Made by a program: the position numbers and the translations under genes. The notes below the pieces were generated by a model. That model saw only the letters and a list, made by a program, of their open reading frames with translations, searched no databases and was not told the origin of the DNA. Shown here piece after piece: positions 34,666-43,667 of a stretch of DNA of 64,000 nucleotides (positions are counted from its first letter, which is position 1; each line of letters begins with the position of its first letter). The stretch is taken from contig JAVJRN010000079.1 of NCBI GenBank assembly GCA_040218415.1, positions 124,001 to 188,000 of the forward strand, written 5' to 3'. Source of the stretch: JAVJRN01 sp040218415 (GTDB lineage: Bacteria; Bacteroidota; Bacteroidia; Cytophagales; Cyclobacteriaceae).

Positions 34666-35883
34666 ATGAACCAAGAAATTAATAAAAACAGACTCTTTAT
34701 AGCGAGCTGTTTTGCACTTTTAACAACAGCGTTTGCATTTGGCATTAGGGCGGGTATCATGAATGACCTAGTGGCAGACATGAGTTTGACTGATAAGCAG
34801 CTTGGCTGGATCAATTTCATGGGCATTTTTGGGTTTCCAATTGCCACATTGGTTGGTGGCCCGTTATACAATTCGCTTGGGCCAAAAAGGATTGGCAATA
34901 TTGCCTTTTTCTGTCATTTTTTAGGCATTACCTTCTCTATACTATCCAATAGCTTTTACACTTTATTCTTCTCTACATTCTTCATCAGCTTTGCCAATGG
35001 AATGGTAGAAGCTGCCTACAATCCAATGATTGCGGCTATGTACACGGAAAAGAGAGCCACGATGCTCAACAGGTTTCATGTTTGGTTTCCTGGTGGAATA
35101 GCGATTGGATCTATCGTTGTTTTGTTGGTCGCAAACGCTGGAGGTTCTTGGCAAATTAAACTGGCGATCATGTACATCCCCGCATTGATTTACTTCTTCT
35201 TATTTAGAGGTCAAAAGTTTCCAGAAGCACCGAAAGAAACCACCGTTTCCACAGTGGAAAACCTAAAAGCGATCATCGCCTCTCCTATTTATTGGTTGAT
35301 GCTCGTGTGCATGGCGCTGACAGCCACTACGGAACTCGGCACGCAATCATGGGTAGAGAGAATCCTTGCCAATTCGGGCGCTCAGCCACTCTTGGTTTTG
35401 GCTCTTGTAACTGTGCTTATGGCTGTAGGTCGTATGTTTGCTGGTCCTTTAATTCATAGACTAAACATTACCGGCGTGCTTTTAGGCTCTTCGGTCATCT
35501 CAGCCATTGCCATATTTATGATGAGTTCTGCTACTGGCGGAATGGTGTACGTGTCGGCCATCCTTTTTGCTATTGGCGTTTGTTATTTCTGGCCAACAAT
35601 GATCTCGTTTGTTGCCGAATATCTCCCAAAAACAGGAGCACTGGGCATGTCCTTAATTGGTGGTGTGGGTATGCTGGGGCTTTCGATTTTCCAACCTATC
35701 ATAGGTTCATGGCTCGAAAATGCCAGAATGGAACTCAGTGAAGATGGTTTGGTAGGAGAAGCTTTGGAGCTGGCTGCCGGTCAAGCGACCTTGAGCAATA
35801 TTGCTATTCTTCCGATTATTCTGATCATTGCTTTTACGATTTTATTTTTCTGGCAAAAAAAGCAAGCGGCTTCTGCTGAATAA
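34666..35883 (+). CDS. Major facilitator superfamily transporter
   Basis: A 405-residue protein with about twelve membrane segments. The first helix FIASCFALLTTAFAFGIRAG is followed by the loop motif-A region NSLGPKRIG between helices 2 and 3, and a second pseudo-repeat begins near residue 195 (IIASPIYWLMLVCMALTATTELG). It sits in the inner membrane and is divergent from the Gfo/Idh/MocA operon, sharing its operator-rich intergenic region. That arrangement suggests co-regulation and a role in carrying the sugar or its breakdown product into the cytoplasm. No substrate signature could be recognised. Confidence 0.9.
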   Translation: MNQEINKNRLFIASCFALLTTAFAFGIRAGIMNDLVADMSLTDKQLGWINFMGIFGFPIATLVGGPLYNSLGPKRIGNIAFFCHFLGITFSILSNSFYTLFFSTFFISFANGMVEAAYNPMIAAMYTEKRATMLNRFHVWFPGGIAIGSIVVLLVANAGGSWQIKLAIMYIPALIYFFLFRGQKFPEAPKETTVSTVENLKAIIASPIYWLMLVCMALTATTELGTQSWVERILANSGAQPLLVLALVTVLMAVGRMFAGPLIHRLNITGVLLGSSVISAIAIFMMSSATGGMVYVSAILFAIGVCYFWPTMISFVAEYLPKTGALGMSLIGGVGMLGLSIFQPIIGSWLENARMELSEDGLVGEALELAAGQATLSNIAILPIILIIAFTILFFWQKKQAASAE

Positions 35884-36285
35884 TAAAAATCGGATTCAAA
35901 ATACAACTAACTCAACGTTTGGAATCTGCGCTTAGAGAAAGAAGTGCGTGGAATATTGAAGCGTTGTAGATGAAATTCTCGTTGACCTGTGCATGACGTC
36001 AAAGTTAAAATCCATCCATAAAAAGCGTCATTTCGCGTAAGATAGGAGCTGAAAATCTCTTGGCATTTGAGTTCTCTTTCTACGCGGAGATTTTTTACAC
36101 TGAATTGGGTCTGGTTCGAAATAAAGTAATTAGAGGAGCGCTAGTGTTAAGCCTTTATTGAAAGGAAAAATTGAATAAAGCGAATGGCTCTACAATTCAA
36201 TACAGTTTATCAACAGTTGAATACATGCGGTTTTTAAAGTAGTGTTGATGGTTACATCTTTGGATTGATTAAAAAAACTAGAATC
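35884..36285. other. Intergenic region, 402 bp, no gene seen
   Basis: I find no convincing open frame or RNA gene. AAAATCTC (36052-36059) could pair with GAGATTTT (36087-36094) over a 27-nt loop followed by T residues, a weak terminator at best for the MFS gene. CATCTTTG at 36255-36262, with TTTT 19 bp upstream, is a one-mismatch promoter for the repeat-protein gene that follows. Confidence 0.5.
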
Positions 36286-37827
36286 ATGAAATCAAATCGC
36301 AAGCATCTTCTCATTGCATTACTTACCGTCATCGTCTTGGTCGGTATTGCCTTTTCCTCACAAGCCCAATATGTGACGAGCATTGTTAACAAAAATGGCA
36401 AGTCAACCTTCAAAATGGAAAATGTTGGCGCTGGCTATAAGGTTGAATATCGGGGAGAATTTAAACTATCAGACGATGATACAGACATCATTTCCATTTC
36501 TAGAGGAGGGTATATAGAAATTTCCAAATCCTCATTTGGCAGAAATAGAAAAGTTAAAATCGAAGCGGATGGCGATGAGCTTATTCGTCAATATTATATA
36601 GGATTTTCAGAACAAGATTATGACCCTGAAGGAAAAGAATGGCTGGCGGAAATTATTCCAGATTTAGTTCATCATACCACACTAGCCGCAGAAAATCGTG
36701 TAGACAGAATATATGCTAAAAATGGAGCTTCTGGTTTAATAAAGGATATAAAGCTCATGAAGGGCGATTATCTTACCATGACCTACCTTTCACTCGCCTT
36801 TGAAAAAGATCTTAGTGATCAGGAGTTGAATCAACTTCTAACTCAGGTTGCTAGCAACATTAGCTCAGATTTTTACTTATCAGAAATGTTAGGCGACTTT
36901 CAGAAGAAGTACTCGCTGAATGCTACAACAATTGATGGATTTTTGGGATGCTATAATAACATAGAGTCCGACCATTATCAAACCAATATATTAACGGCCT
37001 TAGCCAACAATGAAGCGCTAGCCGGAGAATACCTATCTAAATTAATAAGTAGTACTGGTGAAATTGCCTCTGACCACTATAAAACCAATGTGCTCAGTGC
37101 ATTTATAAATGCAAAAAAGTTAAGTCCAGATCAACTAGAAGCCTTATTGGAAAGCAGTAAAGACATACAGTCCGATCACTACCTCAGCAATCTGCTCATT
37201 CTATTAATTAATAAACAGGATTTGTCTTCTTTAGGAATAAGCAAACTTATCAACACGTCACAAAACATTCAGTCAGATCTTTATCAGCAAAACGTCCTTC
37301 AAGAACTATTTGAAGAACAAGCAATTTCTGATAGTGATTTGCTATTGATTTTGCCGTCTGTAGATAATATTAGCTCTGACTTATACTTGTCGAATGTCCT
37401 TTCTGATTTATTGAAACAAAAAAGAGAAACTATTGTGCTCAGTAAAATATTTGAGGTGGCGGGTAGTTCAATCCAGTCTGATTATTATTTATCTGAAATG
37501 CTTCAGATTGCTGCAAAAAACCAAGTACTTGCAGGGGAATCTCTGAAAACTTTTGTAAAAGCATTGGGCGAAGTATCTAGTGACAACTATTTTCAAAACG
37601 TGATCAATAAAGTGACGGATCAAGATTTCAATGAACAAGACCTTATTTTATTAATCAATACCTGTGCAAATAATAACTCCGATTATTATCTCTCCAATTG
37701 CTTGACCTCTCTGGCGCCAAAAGTGAATACTGCAAGTGAAAATGTGAAGTCTGCCTATAGAATAGCTGCTGGTAAAATATCTTCTGAATCTTATTATGGT
37801 CGGGCAATGCGGGCAATAGCACCCTAA
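36286..37827 (+). CDS. Secreted repeat protein with about ten SDxY helical repeats
   Basis: 513 residues from ATG 36286. A signal peptide (about 1-27, ending SSQAQ) is followed by a beta-rich N-terminal part containing GGYIEISKS and then an alpha-helical half. From residue 191 to the end the sequence repeats every 34 residues with the pattern SDxYxxNxL (SDHYQTNIL, SDHYKTNVL, SDLYLSNVL, SDYYLSEML). The whole layout resembles the periplasmic part of some BlaR1/M56-type proteins of Proteobacteria as I recall them, but here there is no peptidase or membrane domain. It precedes a LytS/LytTR sensory cluster and could be its ligand sensor or target. Function unknown. Confidence 0.85.
   Translation: MKSNRKHLLIALLTVIVLVGIAFSSQAQYVTSIVNKNGKSTFKMENVGAGYKVEYRGEFKLSDDDTDIISISRGGYIEISKSSFGRNRKVKIEADGDELIRQYYIGFSEQDYDPEGKEWLAEIIPDLVHHTTLAAENRVDRIYAKNGASGLIKDIKLMKGDYLTMTYLSLAFEKDLSDQELNQLLTQVASNISSDFYLSEMLGDFQKKYSLNATTIDGFLGCYNNIESDHYQTNILTALANNEALAGEYLSKLISSTGEIASDHYKTNVLSAFINAKKLSPDQLEALLESSKDIQSDHYLSNLLILLINKQDLSSLGISKLINTSQNIQSDLYQQNVLQELFEEQAISDSDLLLILPSVDNISSDLYLSNVLSDLLKQKRETIVLSKIFEVAGSSIQSDYYLSEMLQIAAKNQVLAGESLKTFVKALGEVSSDNYFQNVINKVTDQDFNEQDLILLINTCANNNSDYYLSNCLTSLAPKVNTASENVKSAYRIAAGKISSESYYGRAMRAIAP
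36856..37824 (+). repeat. Tandem 34-residue SDxY repeats (about 9.5 copies)
   Basis: Residues 191-513 of the secreted protein. The spacing is exactly 34 residues for copies 2 to 5 and 33-35 afterwards. Constant positions are S-D, an aromatic Tyr two residues later, and N/E-x-(L/V/I)-L. The last copy (SESYYGRAM) is truncated. DNA copies are divergent, so this is an old protein repeat and not a recent DNA expansion. Confidence 0.85.
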
Positions 37828-37909
37828 ATATTTGAGTTCATCATCGTATATTGTGTGACTTTGATAGGTTAAAAAAAGTCTTTAAAGTTACTCCCTAAAC
37901 CAACTTAAC

Positions 37910-38908
37910 TTGATCCGACAACTACTTCATATTGTATTGGGGTTTACCATTGGTGTTTTTGCCTTCATCTTCCTCACATTTGGAGACCTCTTCCTGATGA
38001 GCCAAAAGTTTTCGCTCATCTGCGCAGGCCTTTCGGGGATTATTCTTTCCTATTTAGTGCCCTTGGTTTCATTTCAAATTGGCAAATGGTTTAAATGGCA
38101 AGAAAATTTCGGAATTACGCTTCTTTCAAGCTTAATCGCTAATTCTTTGATTGTTTTCGCAGTTCTAATGGTTATTATTTTTGGGGCGAAAAAAATCTAT
38201 CCTGATGATTTAGAGGCGGTTTCGCAAGGCGTATTTATTAAGATGGCCATTTTCTCACTTTTGATCATGTTAATTTATTCGATTCTCTATTTTGCTTATC
38301 AGTCTTTTAGATATTTCCATTCTGTAAGTCTTGAGAGTTTAATGTTAGAAACTCAGCAGATCGACCTTCAGCTAATGGCATTGAAAGCCCAACTGAGTCC
38401 ACATTTTTTATTTAATAGCCTCAATACAATTTCCTCTTTGATAAACGAAGGTGATGACCTTTCCGAAAAGTACATTAGAAATCTTGCCCAAGTCTATCAA
38501 TACACTTTGCCATCCTTTGACCGAAAGGTTGTTCGATTCGAAGAAGAATGGGCTTATGTGGAAGCCAATATCAACTTATTGAAAACAAGGTTTGGTGAGC
38601 ATCTGACCATTTCATTAGAAAATGAAAAGGAATTGATGTCAATCAATCTGCTGCCACTTACACTCCAGCTCTTGGTAGAAAATGTCATGAAACACAATCT
38701 GATTGATGAAGATAATCCGGTAAACATTCGCATTAGGAAAGAGGGAAACTGGTTTATTATCAGTAACAATAAGACCTTAAAACCGCAAAATGTTGCCTCG
38801 TTCAAAATGGGACTGGACAATATTATAGATCGATATGCGCTCATCAATGAAAAAAAGGTCGGGATTATAAACGGCAAAGAATTTACAGTGAAAATTCCTT
38901 TGCTATGA
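37910..38908 (+). CDS. LytS-type sensor histidine kinase (His_kinase family)
   Basis: A 332-residue inner-membrane kinase starting at TTG 37910. Four hydrophobic segments occupy residues 1-135 with no large periplasmic domain. The His_kinase box is KAQLSPHFLFNSLNTISSL with phospho-acceptor His 165, followed by the HATPase region with the N-box LVENVMKHN and G-box MGLDNIIDRY, all intact. It should phosphorylate the LytTR regulator two genes on. Its stop overlaps the next start (ATGA at 38905), tying its synthesis to that of the kinase-like partner. Confidence 0.9.
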   Translation: MIRQLLHIVLGFTIGVFAFIFLTFGDLFLMSQKFSLICAGLSGIILSYLVPLVSFQIGKWFKWQENFGITLLSSLIANSLIVFAVLMVIIFGAKKIYPDDLEAVSQGVFIKMAIFSLLIMLIYSILYFAYQSFRYFHSVSLESLMLETQQIDLQLMALKAQLSPHFLFNSLNTISSLINEGDDLSEKYIRNLAQVYQYTLPSFDRKVVRFEEEWAYVEANINLLKTRFGEHLTISLENEKELMSINLLPLTLQLLVENVMKHNLIDEDNPVNIRIRKEGNWFIISNNKTLKPQNVASFKMGLDNIIDRYALINEKKVGIINGKEFTVKIPLL

Positions 38909-39927
38909 AACGCTTATTTGTTCACTCCCCAAGGTTTAGGCTAGTCAGTCCAATTTTTAGTGGAATAGTGGTTTATTTGCTATTGCTACTTCTTAATAAT
39001 AACGTAGAAGCGCTATCTGAGCAATTCTTAGGACAGGAACTCTATTTCTGTATTTTATTGGCTTATGTCATTCAAGAATTTTCCCGGCTGGCCATAATCT
39101 ATTTTACCCGCTGGAGCCTGTTACGTAAAAACTGGATTCGCGTGTTTGTCGCCTCTTTGGTTTCCATAGTCATTACAATCTCCTTCGTGACAGGAGCAAT
39201 GAGTATTTACTACCATTTCTTACTAGGATTTAGCCCTAACTCCTCAGAGCTTATCACCTTCAACATTATTTTTACAGCGATTAATCTCATTTACATTACA
39301 CTCCATGTAAGTTATGATTTACTCGAACGAATTCATCAAACAAAACTCAATCATGAACAAGCTCGTAAGGAACAAATTCAAGCTGATTTTCAACAATTTC
39401 GAAGAGGGCTCAACCCAAAACTTCTACTAGAAAGTCTCGAAAATTTGATTCTATTGGCTAAATATGACAAGTATGCCGCTGAAAACTTTATTGATGACTT
39501 TGCCCAAGTGTATCGATATGTTCTTTCAAAAAGACATGAATTGGTCTCTATCCATACAGAGTATGAAATATTGATTCATTTGGTTCACTTATTCAACCAA
39601 TTACCAAGTAGATCTTTGAAAGTAGAAAGCAGGCTAGAAATTTCAGATTTTTTAGTGGTTCCTGGCGTATTATTAAAACTCGTAGAAAGTATCATGCGAG
39701 ATGCAATAGCCAATCCAAACCTACAACTGGAAGTTTTCCTTACAGAAACCGAAGATGATTTAGTGCTTTCAGCTTCTTTTATCAAATCGCTAAGGGATGG
39801 AGAAGTTGATGAGGTTCTAAACGAAATCAAAGGAACCTATGCACTCTATTCTGAAAAACCGATCACACATCGCAATGAAATAAAACTACAGGAATTTAAA
39901 ATTCCAAAACTGAAGCTCGCAATATGA
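38905..39927 (+). CDS. Degenerate LytS-type kinase-like protein (probable pseudokinase)
   Basis: A 340-residue membrane protein with four hydrophobic segments (about 17-140) and the same domain order as the kinase just upstream. The phospho-acceptor motif PHFLFNSLN reads PKLLLESLEN: Lys 172 replaces His and Glu replaces Asn. In the ATP-binding half the N-box VENAxxH reads VESIMRDA with Ser 262 for Asn, and no clear G-box is left. It should neither bind ATP well nor be phosphorylated on that His. An allosteric partner of the active kinase in a heterodimer is the simplest role. Coupled by ATGA overlaps on both sides. Confidence 0.85.
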   Translation: MKRLFVHSPRFRLVSPIFSGIVVYLLLLLLNNNVEALSEQFLGQELYFCILLAYVIQEFSRLAIIYFTRWSLLRKNWIRVFVASLVSIVITISFVTGAMSIYYHFLLGFSPNSSELITFNIIFTAINLIYITLHVSYDLLERIHQTKLNHEQARKEQIQADFQQFRRGLNPKLLLESLENLILLAKYDKYAAENFIDDFAQVYRYVLSKRHELVSIHTEYEILIHLVHLFNQLPSRSLKVESRLEISDFLVVPGVLLKLVESIMRDAIANPNLQLEVFLTETEDDLVLSASFIKSLRDGEVDEVLNEIKGTYALYSEKPITHRNEIKLQEFKIPKLKLAI

Positions 39928-40679
39928 AGGTTTTAATTATCGAAGATGAATTGCCCGCGATAGAAAAACTCAAAAATTATCTATCCAAATTCAGTGAGAC
40001 CATCACGGTGCTGGATACACTGACTAGCGTCCGTGCTACAGTGGATTGGTTGCGCGTTACGAAAGAGTTGCCAGATTTACTTTTCATGGATGTTCAACTC
40101 ACTGATGGCCTGAGCTTTGAAATCTTCAATAAGGTTGATATCACACTGCCTATTATTTTCACTACTGCATTTGATGAGTTCGCCATAGACGCATTTAGGC
40201 TTCATAGCATTGATTATTTGTTGAAACCTATCAAATTCACAGATTTGTCTCGTGCCATGCAAAAGTACAGTGACCTTAAAAACTGGTCAGGTGCAGAAAA
40301 GCCAGCAGAAATTTATCGAGAGCTTACCCAACAGGTTTATAAAGACCGATTCATGGTAAAGCATGGTCAACACATTCAAACCATCAAGACAGAGGAAGTG
40401 TCATTGTTCTATGCCGATGGTCGTATTGTTTATCTCGTACAAACAGATGGTCGCAAGTACATCATTGATTATCGGATGGAAGAACTCCAAAACTTACTTA
40501 ATCCCAAGGATTTTTTTAGAGTCAATCGTACATATTTGATTCATATCAATGAAGTGAAGGATGTTTCCGTATTTAGCAACAGCCGCCTGAAGGTGGCCAC
40601 AAAAGTTAAGTTTGGAGAAGATATTGTGGTGAGTAGAGAAAAAGTTTTTAATTTTAAAAACTGGCTTGAAGGACTTTAA
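39924..40679 (+). CDS. LytTR-family response regulator
   Basis: The 251-residue regulator has a receiver domain with the acidic pair IIEDE (5-9), phospho-acceptor D56 in LLFMDVQLTDG, the FTTAFDEFAIDAF segment and Lys in YLLKP. The C-terminal LytTR domain (about 148-248) carries RFMVKHGQHIQTIKTEEVSLFYADGR, and FFRVNRTYLIHINEV. It overlaps the pseudokinase gene by 4 bp, so kinase, pseudokinase and regulator form one coupled unit. Likely targets are the neighbouring repeat-protein gene or the small lipoprotein gene downstream, but no paired LytTR site was identified. Confidence 0.93.
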   Translation: MKVLIIEDELPAIEKLKNYLSKFSETITVLDTLTSVRATVDWLRVTKELPDLLFMDVQLTDGLSFEIFNKVDITLPIIFTTAFDEFAIDAFRLHSIDYLLKPIKFTDLSRAMQKYSDLKNWSGAEKPAEIYRELTQQVYKDRFMVKHGQHIQTIKTEEVSLFYADGRIVYLVQTDGRKYIIDYRMEELQNLLNPKDFFRVNRTYLIHINEVKDVSVFSNSRLKVATKVKFGEDIVVSREKVFNFKNWLEGL

Positions 40680-40810
40680 ACATACAATAGGCAAAGTAAA
40701 TTCTGATTTAAAGCTTATGCTATAATCTGTAAAACTTAAAAGACCCGTCTCAAGTTGAAGTCCAGAAAAAAGTGCCAATATTTTGAAAACGTTATTAAAA
40801 AAACAATAAA

Positions 40811-41281
40811 ATGTCATTTAAAACAATCATCCTCCTCAGCTTAACGGTTGTACTCATATGGTCATGTTCGGAAGAAAATGAAGTCGCTCCACAATTAGAA
40901 TTAACTGGAAAGTGGAAAAATGTATTGACTCAAAATGCAGGAAGGACTGAAATATTACTGGATTTTCAAGCAGACTCTAGCTTCGTGATGACTCTTTCAC
41001 ATTATGGCTTGCAGCCCAACACTGCACCTGATGATCTCAACGCCTCATTAGAATACCCAGGAACTCTGACTGTGACAGAGGATCGGATTGAGTTCAATAT
41101 AAATGAGTATACCTATACAGATTACTATTTTGAAACAGGGCCCGAGACTTTTGAGAACAGAACTGTTTTCTATGATAATTGCACGTATGTAATCAGTGGC
41201 GATACCTTAATTCTATCTTATACAAGTTATCCCGCAGATGCACCTATTGCTGCCGAGCAACGCTTTTTAAGAACGGAATAG
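40811..41281 (+). CDS. Small lipoprotein, lipocalin-like
   Basis: A 156-residue protein with a lipoprotein signal (WSCSEEN, Cys 19). The mature part is nearly all short beta strands, opening LTGKWKNVL, which resembles the first strand of lipocalin-like proteins common in Bacteroidota, and ending YVISGDTLILSY, a typical last strand. Cell-surface or periplasmic display is likely. It lies 131 bp after the LytTR regulator gene and may be its target, but nothing in the sequence proves it. Confidence 0.7.
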   Translation: MSFKTIILLSLTVVLIWSCSEENEVAPQLELTGKWKNVLTQNAGRTEILLDFQADSSFVMTLSHYGLQPNTAPDDLNASLEYPGTLTVTEDRIEFNINEYTYTDYYFETGPETFENRTVFYDNCTYVISGDTLILSYTSYPADAPIAAEQRFLRTE

Positions 41282-41492
41282 ACGCCATACTGCCGTGAAA
41301 ATTCGATAAACAATAGGACATGATACGTCGATAAATTGATCAACAGATAAGACTTTTAAGAAAAGTCACCTGATTATCAAAAAATCAATAAACTAACGCT
41401 TTATTTTTCTATCAATTCACCTTGATTTAACCAAAATAAAGGGAAAAGTCTACATATCGACGACCGATAAGAAATCTCAGTTTTACTACCTA
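41282..41492. other. Intergenic region between convergent genes
   Basis: 211 bp between the lipoprotein gene and the end of ppk. It holds the hairpin GACTTTT/AAAAGTC (41351-41367, 3-nt loop) and a distant inverted pair CGTCGAT (41326) and ATCGACG (41456). No T-tract follows either, and no gene was found. Confidence 0.4.
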
Positions 41493-43598
41493 TCAAAAGA
41501 CCTTTGCAGCCATTACCGTTTCGCGTCTGACTCTGTAAAACTCCTTATGGATATTGAATAATTTGGCACCTTCGGCTGGTTTTATAACCTCAAAAGAGCC
41601 ATCTTCTTGCATTTCATAAGTATTGACATTGTCCTTAAGGTTGTAGGCAAGAATATTGATGGCTTGCTGTTTTAACAACTTATCAGTAATCAAAAACAAA
41701 GACTCTAATCGACGATCAAAACTTCTCACCATCATATCCGCACTGCCCGAATAGACATGCGCATCTCCATTGTTATGAAAATAGTATATCCTCGAATGCT
41801 CAAGATATTCTCCTACCAATGATCTCACGCTTATATTTTCACTCAAACCAGGGCGCTGAGGTCGAAGGCAACAGATACCGCGAACCATCAACTTGATTTG
41901 TACGCCCGCTTTAGAAGCCTCATAAAGCGCATAAATCGTGTCACTATCCTGAAGCGAATTCAGCTTCAATACGATACCTGATGGTCGTCCATTTTTGGCA
42001 TTCTCAGCTTCTTGATTGATGTAACCAAGCAATTTTGTACGCATTTCACGAGGCGCAGTAATTAGATAATCGTAATCATCAGGCATGGAATGGCCTGTAA
42101 TTACATTGAAAAACTCCTGTACGTCATTGGCATAAGTTTCATTGGAAGTAAGCAAACTCAAGTCAGTGTATAGCTTGGAAGTTTTCTCATTATAATTTCC
42201 ACTAGACATGTGCACAAAGCGCATGACCTTGTCTTTTTCTCGCTTTACGATCAACAAAAGCTTAGTGTGCGTCTTCAAACTACTCACCCCATAAATCACA
42301 AAACAGCCCGCTTTTTGCAGCCTTTGTGCTTCTTTCAAGTTATTTTCCTCGTCAAATCTTGCTTTGACTTCAAAGAGCACCGACACGTGCTTTCCGTTTT
42401 CGGCAGCATTGAGTAAGGCATTCACTACTCTGGAGTCTTTGGCAAGTCTATAAATGGTGAGTTTTATCGATAACACATTCGGATCCTCTGCCGCTTGATC
42501 GAGCAGATCTAGCAATGGGTGAATTGTGTTGTAAGGATGATGCAACAGGATATCACGATCCTTCAATATCTTGAACATATCCTGATGCTCGTATTCCGCC
42601 ATACTAATCGGTGGTACAGGCGTTGGAGGTGGTGCTTGAAATTCAGCAAATTCTTCACTCCCCACGATTTGCCATAATCCGGTATAATCGATTAGTGCTT
42701 CTTTGGGTGTCAAAAAGATATTTTCCGCCTCCAGTACATATTTATTCCTAAGCTGCTTGATGAGCCATTTGTCATGCACCTCCTCTACTTCTAATCTGAC
42801 TACACGACCCGTTTTTCTGGTTTTTAATTTCTTTTTTACTTCATCTATGAAGTTGGCCTCATCATCTTCTGACTCTTCAAGAGTAAAGTCTCCGTTTCTG
42901 GTTACTCTAAACAGCGTGGAACTTAGTATATCTACATTCTTGAATAACTCTTGAATATGAGCTCTAACCACTTCTTCTATGGGTACAAAAAGTACCTGTT
43001 CTTTTCGCTCTATTTCGTAGAACCGTGGCAGGTTTTGAGGAATTTGAATGAAAGACATTTTCTTTTTTTCCTTGGCTCCTTTTGATTTTGAAACAACACC
43101 AAAAATCAAAATATTATTGACCAGCACAGGAAAAGTATGGTATGGATCAAAAACCATCGGAGTGAGCATTGGGAAAACTATTTTCTCAAAATAGTTGGTC
43201 ACTTTGGTTTGCTCCCTTTTTTCCAATTCCTCATACTTCAAAATTTGAAATCGATGCTTGGCAAAGTCAGGCTTGAGCTGTTCTATGAAAAGTCGATTTC
43301 TTTCCTCGGTAAATTCATTAACCTCGCTGAAGAGTTTTTTCTTAAATGGCACAGCACGCAACCCTGAATAATCGATCCTATCTTTCCCATAGTCAAGATA
43401 ATTGTACAGGCTCCCTATGCGAATCATGAAAAACTCATCGGCATTTGAAGCCGTAATGGCTAAAAACTTAAGCTTTTCAAAAAGTGATCTTCCATCCTTT
43501 TTGGCTTGGTCGAGCACCCGATAGTTGAATTGAAGCCAACTAAGGTCTCTACTTATTAAATCACTCTGGGCTATAATTTGGTCGTACTTTTCTATCAT
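41493..43598 (-). CDS. ppk1: Polyphosphate kinase 1
   Basis: A 701-residue Ppk1, which makes polyphosphate from ATP through a phosphohistidine intermediate. The N domain begins ISRDLSWLQFNYRVLDQA and contains SNADEFFMIRIGSLY. The two catalytic C domains show LKTHTKLLLIVKRE with the phosphorylated His, YTDLSLLTSN, and EYLEHSRIYYFHNNG with the second His. The length matches the family. A Ppx/GppA-type phosphatase elsewhere in the window could consume its product. The gene is downstream of mdh on the same strand but separated by a terminator. Confidence 0.97.
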   Translation of the reverse strand: MIEKYDQIIAQSDLISRDLSWLQFNYRVLDQAKKDGRSLFEKLKFLAITASNADEFFMIRIGSLYNYLDYGKDRIDYSGLRAVPFKKKLFSEVNEFTEERNRLFIEQLKPDFAKHRFQILKYEELEKREQTKVTNYFEKIVFPMLTPMVFDPYHTFPVLVNNILIFGVVSKSKGAKEKKKMSFIQIPQNLPRFYEIERKEQVLFVPIEEVVRAHIQELFKNVDILSSTLFRVTRNGDFTLEESEDDEANFIDEVKKKLKTRKTGRVVRLEVEEVHDKWLIKQLRNKYVLEAENIFLTPKEALIDYTGLWQIVGSEEFAEFQAPPPTPVPPISMAEYEHQDMFKILKDRDILLHHPYNTIHPLLDLLDQAAEDPNVLSIKLTIYRLAKDSRVVNALLNAAENGKHVSVLFEVKARFDEENNLKEAQRLQKAGCFVIYGVSSLKTHTKLLLIVKREKDKVMRFVHMSSGNYNEKTSKLYTDLSLLTSNETYANDVQEFFNVITGHSMPDDYDYLITAPREMRTKLLGYINQEAENAKNGRPSGIVLKLNSLQDSDTIYALYEASKAGVQIKLMVRGICCLRPQRPGLSENISVRSLVGEYLEHSRIYYFHNNGDAHVYSGSADMMVRSFDRRLESLFLITDKLLKQQAINILAYNLKDNVNTYEMQEDGSFEVIKPAEGAKLFNIHKEFYRVRRETVMAAKVF

Positions 43599-43618
43599 AG
43601 AAATTCTTGGTCATCTAC

Positions 43619-43643
43619 AAAAAAAAGCCGCACTCAGCGGCTT
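43619..43643 (-). terminator. Intrinsic terminator of mdh
   Basis: On the minus strand AAGCCGC and GCGGCTT pair around TGAGT and are followed by an eight-base T-tract, about 25 bp after the mdh stop codon. Confidence 0.9.
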
Positions 43644-43667
43644 ATTTCAAATATATCAATATTCAGT

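Noticed and set aside
36052..36096. Terminator for the MFS gene.
   Set aside because: An eight-base AT-rich stem with a 27-nt loop is too weak, and it lies 170 bp beyond the stop codon.
41326..41462. Distant inverted pair CGTCGAT/ATCGACG near the end of ppk.
   Set aside because: Seven bases with 124 bp between; expected by chance in a region of this size.
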